A DNA stretch of 13,341 nt from JAUWPO01 sp965603285 (GTDB lineage: Bacteria; Chloroflexota; Anaerolineae; Anaerolineales; UBA4823): contig CBFDCK010000085.1 of assembly GCA_965603285.1 (NCBI GenBank), positions 1 through 13,341 of the forward strand. Reading direction: 5' to 3'. Positions 13,185 to 13,341 of this stretch are shown piece by piece. The number at the start of each line of letters is the position of its first letter. Positions within the stretch are counted from its first letter, which is position 1. The position numbers and the translations under genes are program-made. A model generated the notes under the pieces. It made no database searches and was not told where the DNA came from. It saw only the letters and a list, made by a program, of their open reading frames with translations.

Positions 13185-13277
13185 AACCTCCCGCATGTTA
13201 CACAGCTCTGATTCGAAAGTCCCCCACATAACAAAACCGATCGCATCGAAAAAGCAATTTACAACCTGCGAGAGGTT
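13185..13277 (+). repeat. Family A element, degenerate copy (93 bp)
   Basis: The ends AACCTCCCGCATGTT (13185-13199) and AACCTGCGAGAGGTT (13263-13277) each carry one change from the perfect form. The interior has drifted almost completely, keeping only AATTCG-like traces (ATTCGAAAG). Same orientation as the other copies. The 309-base stretch 13033-13341 has no gene: it holds the trmO leader, this element and the next entry. Confidence 0.7.
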
Positions 13278-13295
13278 TTACCAAATCCCACCCAC

Positions 13296-13341
13296 CAAGC
13301 CTGTTGAAGCAGGCTTGTATAACTACAAGCATACGAAGTAT
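13296..13341. repeat. Hairpin plus family E palindrome cut by the window end
   Basis: CAAGCCTG (13296-13303) and CAGGCTTG (13310-13317) form a perfect 8-bp stem with loop TTGAAG. AAGCATACGAAGTAT (13327-13341) then matches the E unit at 11877-11891 base for base up to the window edge, so the palindrome very likely continues outside. Confidence 0.65.

Overview
This is a bacterial chromosomal window of moderate GC with clear Shine-Dalgarno sites (GGAGG-type) ahead of most genes. Small single-domain genes on both strands are separated by intergenic spaces packed with repeats. The gene mix (RibD-like reductase, class V aminotransferase, DegV, DinB, several class I methyltransferases, arsR-arsM) and the repeat-rich spacers give an impression of an environmental Chloroflexota-type genome. 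That assignment is only an impression, because no rRNA or marker gene is present.

Layout. 1-617 is the 3' part of a RibD/dihydrofolate-reductase-like gene. 866-1114 is a small DUF4177-like gene with its own promoter and a terminator-like hairpin. 1346-2458 (-) is an alanine/serine-glyoxylate-type aminotransferase and 2801-3580 (-) a class I SAM methyltransferase. 3771-4685 (+) is an AT-rich orphan beta-class DNA methyltransferase, probably acquired. 4800-5600 (+) is another SAM methyltransferase and 5806-6801 (+) an aldo/keto reductase, convergent with a DegV lipid-binding gene at 6905-7774 (-). 8126-8989 (-) is a DinB-fold protein. 9705-10958 (+) is an arsenic operon: an ArsR repressor with a near-textbook promoter and operator, followed by the arsenite methyltransferase ArsM. 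On the minus strand lie trmO (12550-13032), a methyltransferase whose 5' end is broken by a stop codon (11909-12538), and a zinc-ribbon Nudix hydrolase (11264-11776).

The most unusual content is between the genes. Four repeat families recur. Family A (about 95 bp) has 15-bp terminal inverted repeats AACCTCCCGCAGGTT/AACCTGCGGGAGGTT that are themselves small palindromes. Family B (about 50 bp) has two hairpins, the second with an apparent compensatory change between copies. Family D (76 bp) has related ends and is often followed by a short tail, C (TGTGTGAGACCAG). Family E is a set of 16-bp palindromes, GCAWACGNAGTWTGCC, also with compensatory changes. All complete A, B and D copies point the same way whatever the strand of the neighbouring genes. 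A B-A-D-C series lies on both sides of the arsRM operon as a direct repeat.

Two genes look damaged or unusually started. arsM has an ATA codon exactly where a Shine-Dalgarno site predicts its start. The methyltransferase after trmO has an in-frame TAA at codon 8. Both are single-base events, so assembly error has to be weighed against real decay.
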